NCBI GenBank assembly: GCA_027435495.1
Contig: DAHZZC010000630.1
Coordinates: 1-5,145, forward strand
Origin: Planctomycetales bacterium
GTDB lineage: Bacteria; Planctomycetota; Planctomycetia; Isosphaerales; Isosphaeraceae
Reading direction: 5' to 3'
Length of the DNA stretch: 5,145 nt
Each line of letters starts with the position of its first letter. Position 1 is the first letter of the stretch. Positions 5,103-5,145 of this stretch are shown piece after piece. Made by a program: the position numbers and the translations under genes. Below the pieces are notes generated by a model. It did not search any database. It saw only the letters and a list, made by a program, of their open reading frames with translations, and had not been told where the DNA came from.

Positions 5103-5145
5103 AGATCGCCGGCTGGAGCCGGCTCCTACACAAGACCTTCGACGT
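5103..5145 (-). repeat. REP-like hairpin, copy 3, in second tandem unit (reaches window edge)
   Basis: This block is identical over all 43 bases to 5030-5072, with a 73-nt period. The match is still perfect at the last base of the window, so the repeat, and perhaps the array, continues to the right. The hairpin is GCCGGC (5108-5113) / GCCGGC (5118-5123). Confidence 0.8.

Noticed and set aside
5030..5145. CRISPR or integron attC array at the right edge
   Set aside because: The 43-nt blocks carry a REP hairpin with a TGTAGGA head. There are only two units, and no attC-type core sites or integrase.

Overview
This is a GC-rich bacterial window that most resembles a planctomycete, probably of the Isosphaeraceae type. 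That placement is inference. It rests on a PEP-CTERM secreted protein, a short methionyl-tRNA synthetase with unusual signature residues, widely spaced monocistronic genes and several families of small intergenic palindromic repeats. No tRNA, rRNA, CRISPR array, transposase or phage gene was seen.

Layout. Positions 2-58 (+) look like the last 18 codons of a gene that starts outside the window. Positions 59-376 are an AT-richer gap between convergent genes. The gap holds a 'CACAGAG' palindromic element and a partial second copy; the duplicated stretch even carries the stop codon and last codons of the neighbouring gene. Positions 377-1840 (-) encode an aldehyde dehydrogenase of the succinate-semialdehyde dehydrogenase type, with a good ribosome binding site and a plausible sigma70-like promoter at 1897-1925. 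Positions 1841-2227 are the gap between divergent genes. It holds two inverted copies of a small TCAGGCTTTC hairpin repeat, a possible FliA-like promoter or dyad, and a leader hairpin. Positions 2228-2863 (+) encode a 211-residue secreted protein with a signal peptide, a Thr-Thr-x tandem repeat and a C-terminal VPEP sorting tail. Positions 3004-4599 (+) encode methionyl-tRNA synthetase (metG). It is followed, in the same frame after its TAG, by a 77-residue ORF (4648-4881) that resembles only the C-terminal half of DUF1877/YfbM proteins. The right end (4979-5145) is a cluster of three REP-like hairpins, two of them inside a 73-nt tandem period that reaches the window edge.

The genes do not form an obvious pathway. 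One is housekeeping translation (metG), one is central or carbon-nitrogen catabolism (the dehydrogenase), and one is an exported surface or matrix protein. No coherent new system is evident. The points most worth a second look are the repeat architecture, the active-site and anticodon-site substitutions in MetRS, the PEP-CTERM protein, and the DUF1877 remnant abutting metG.
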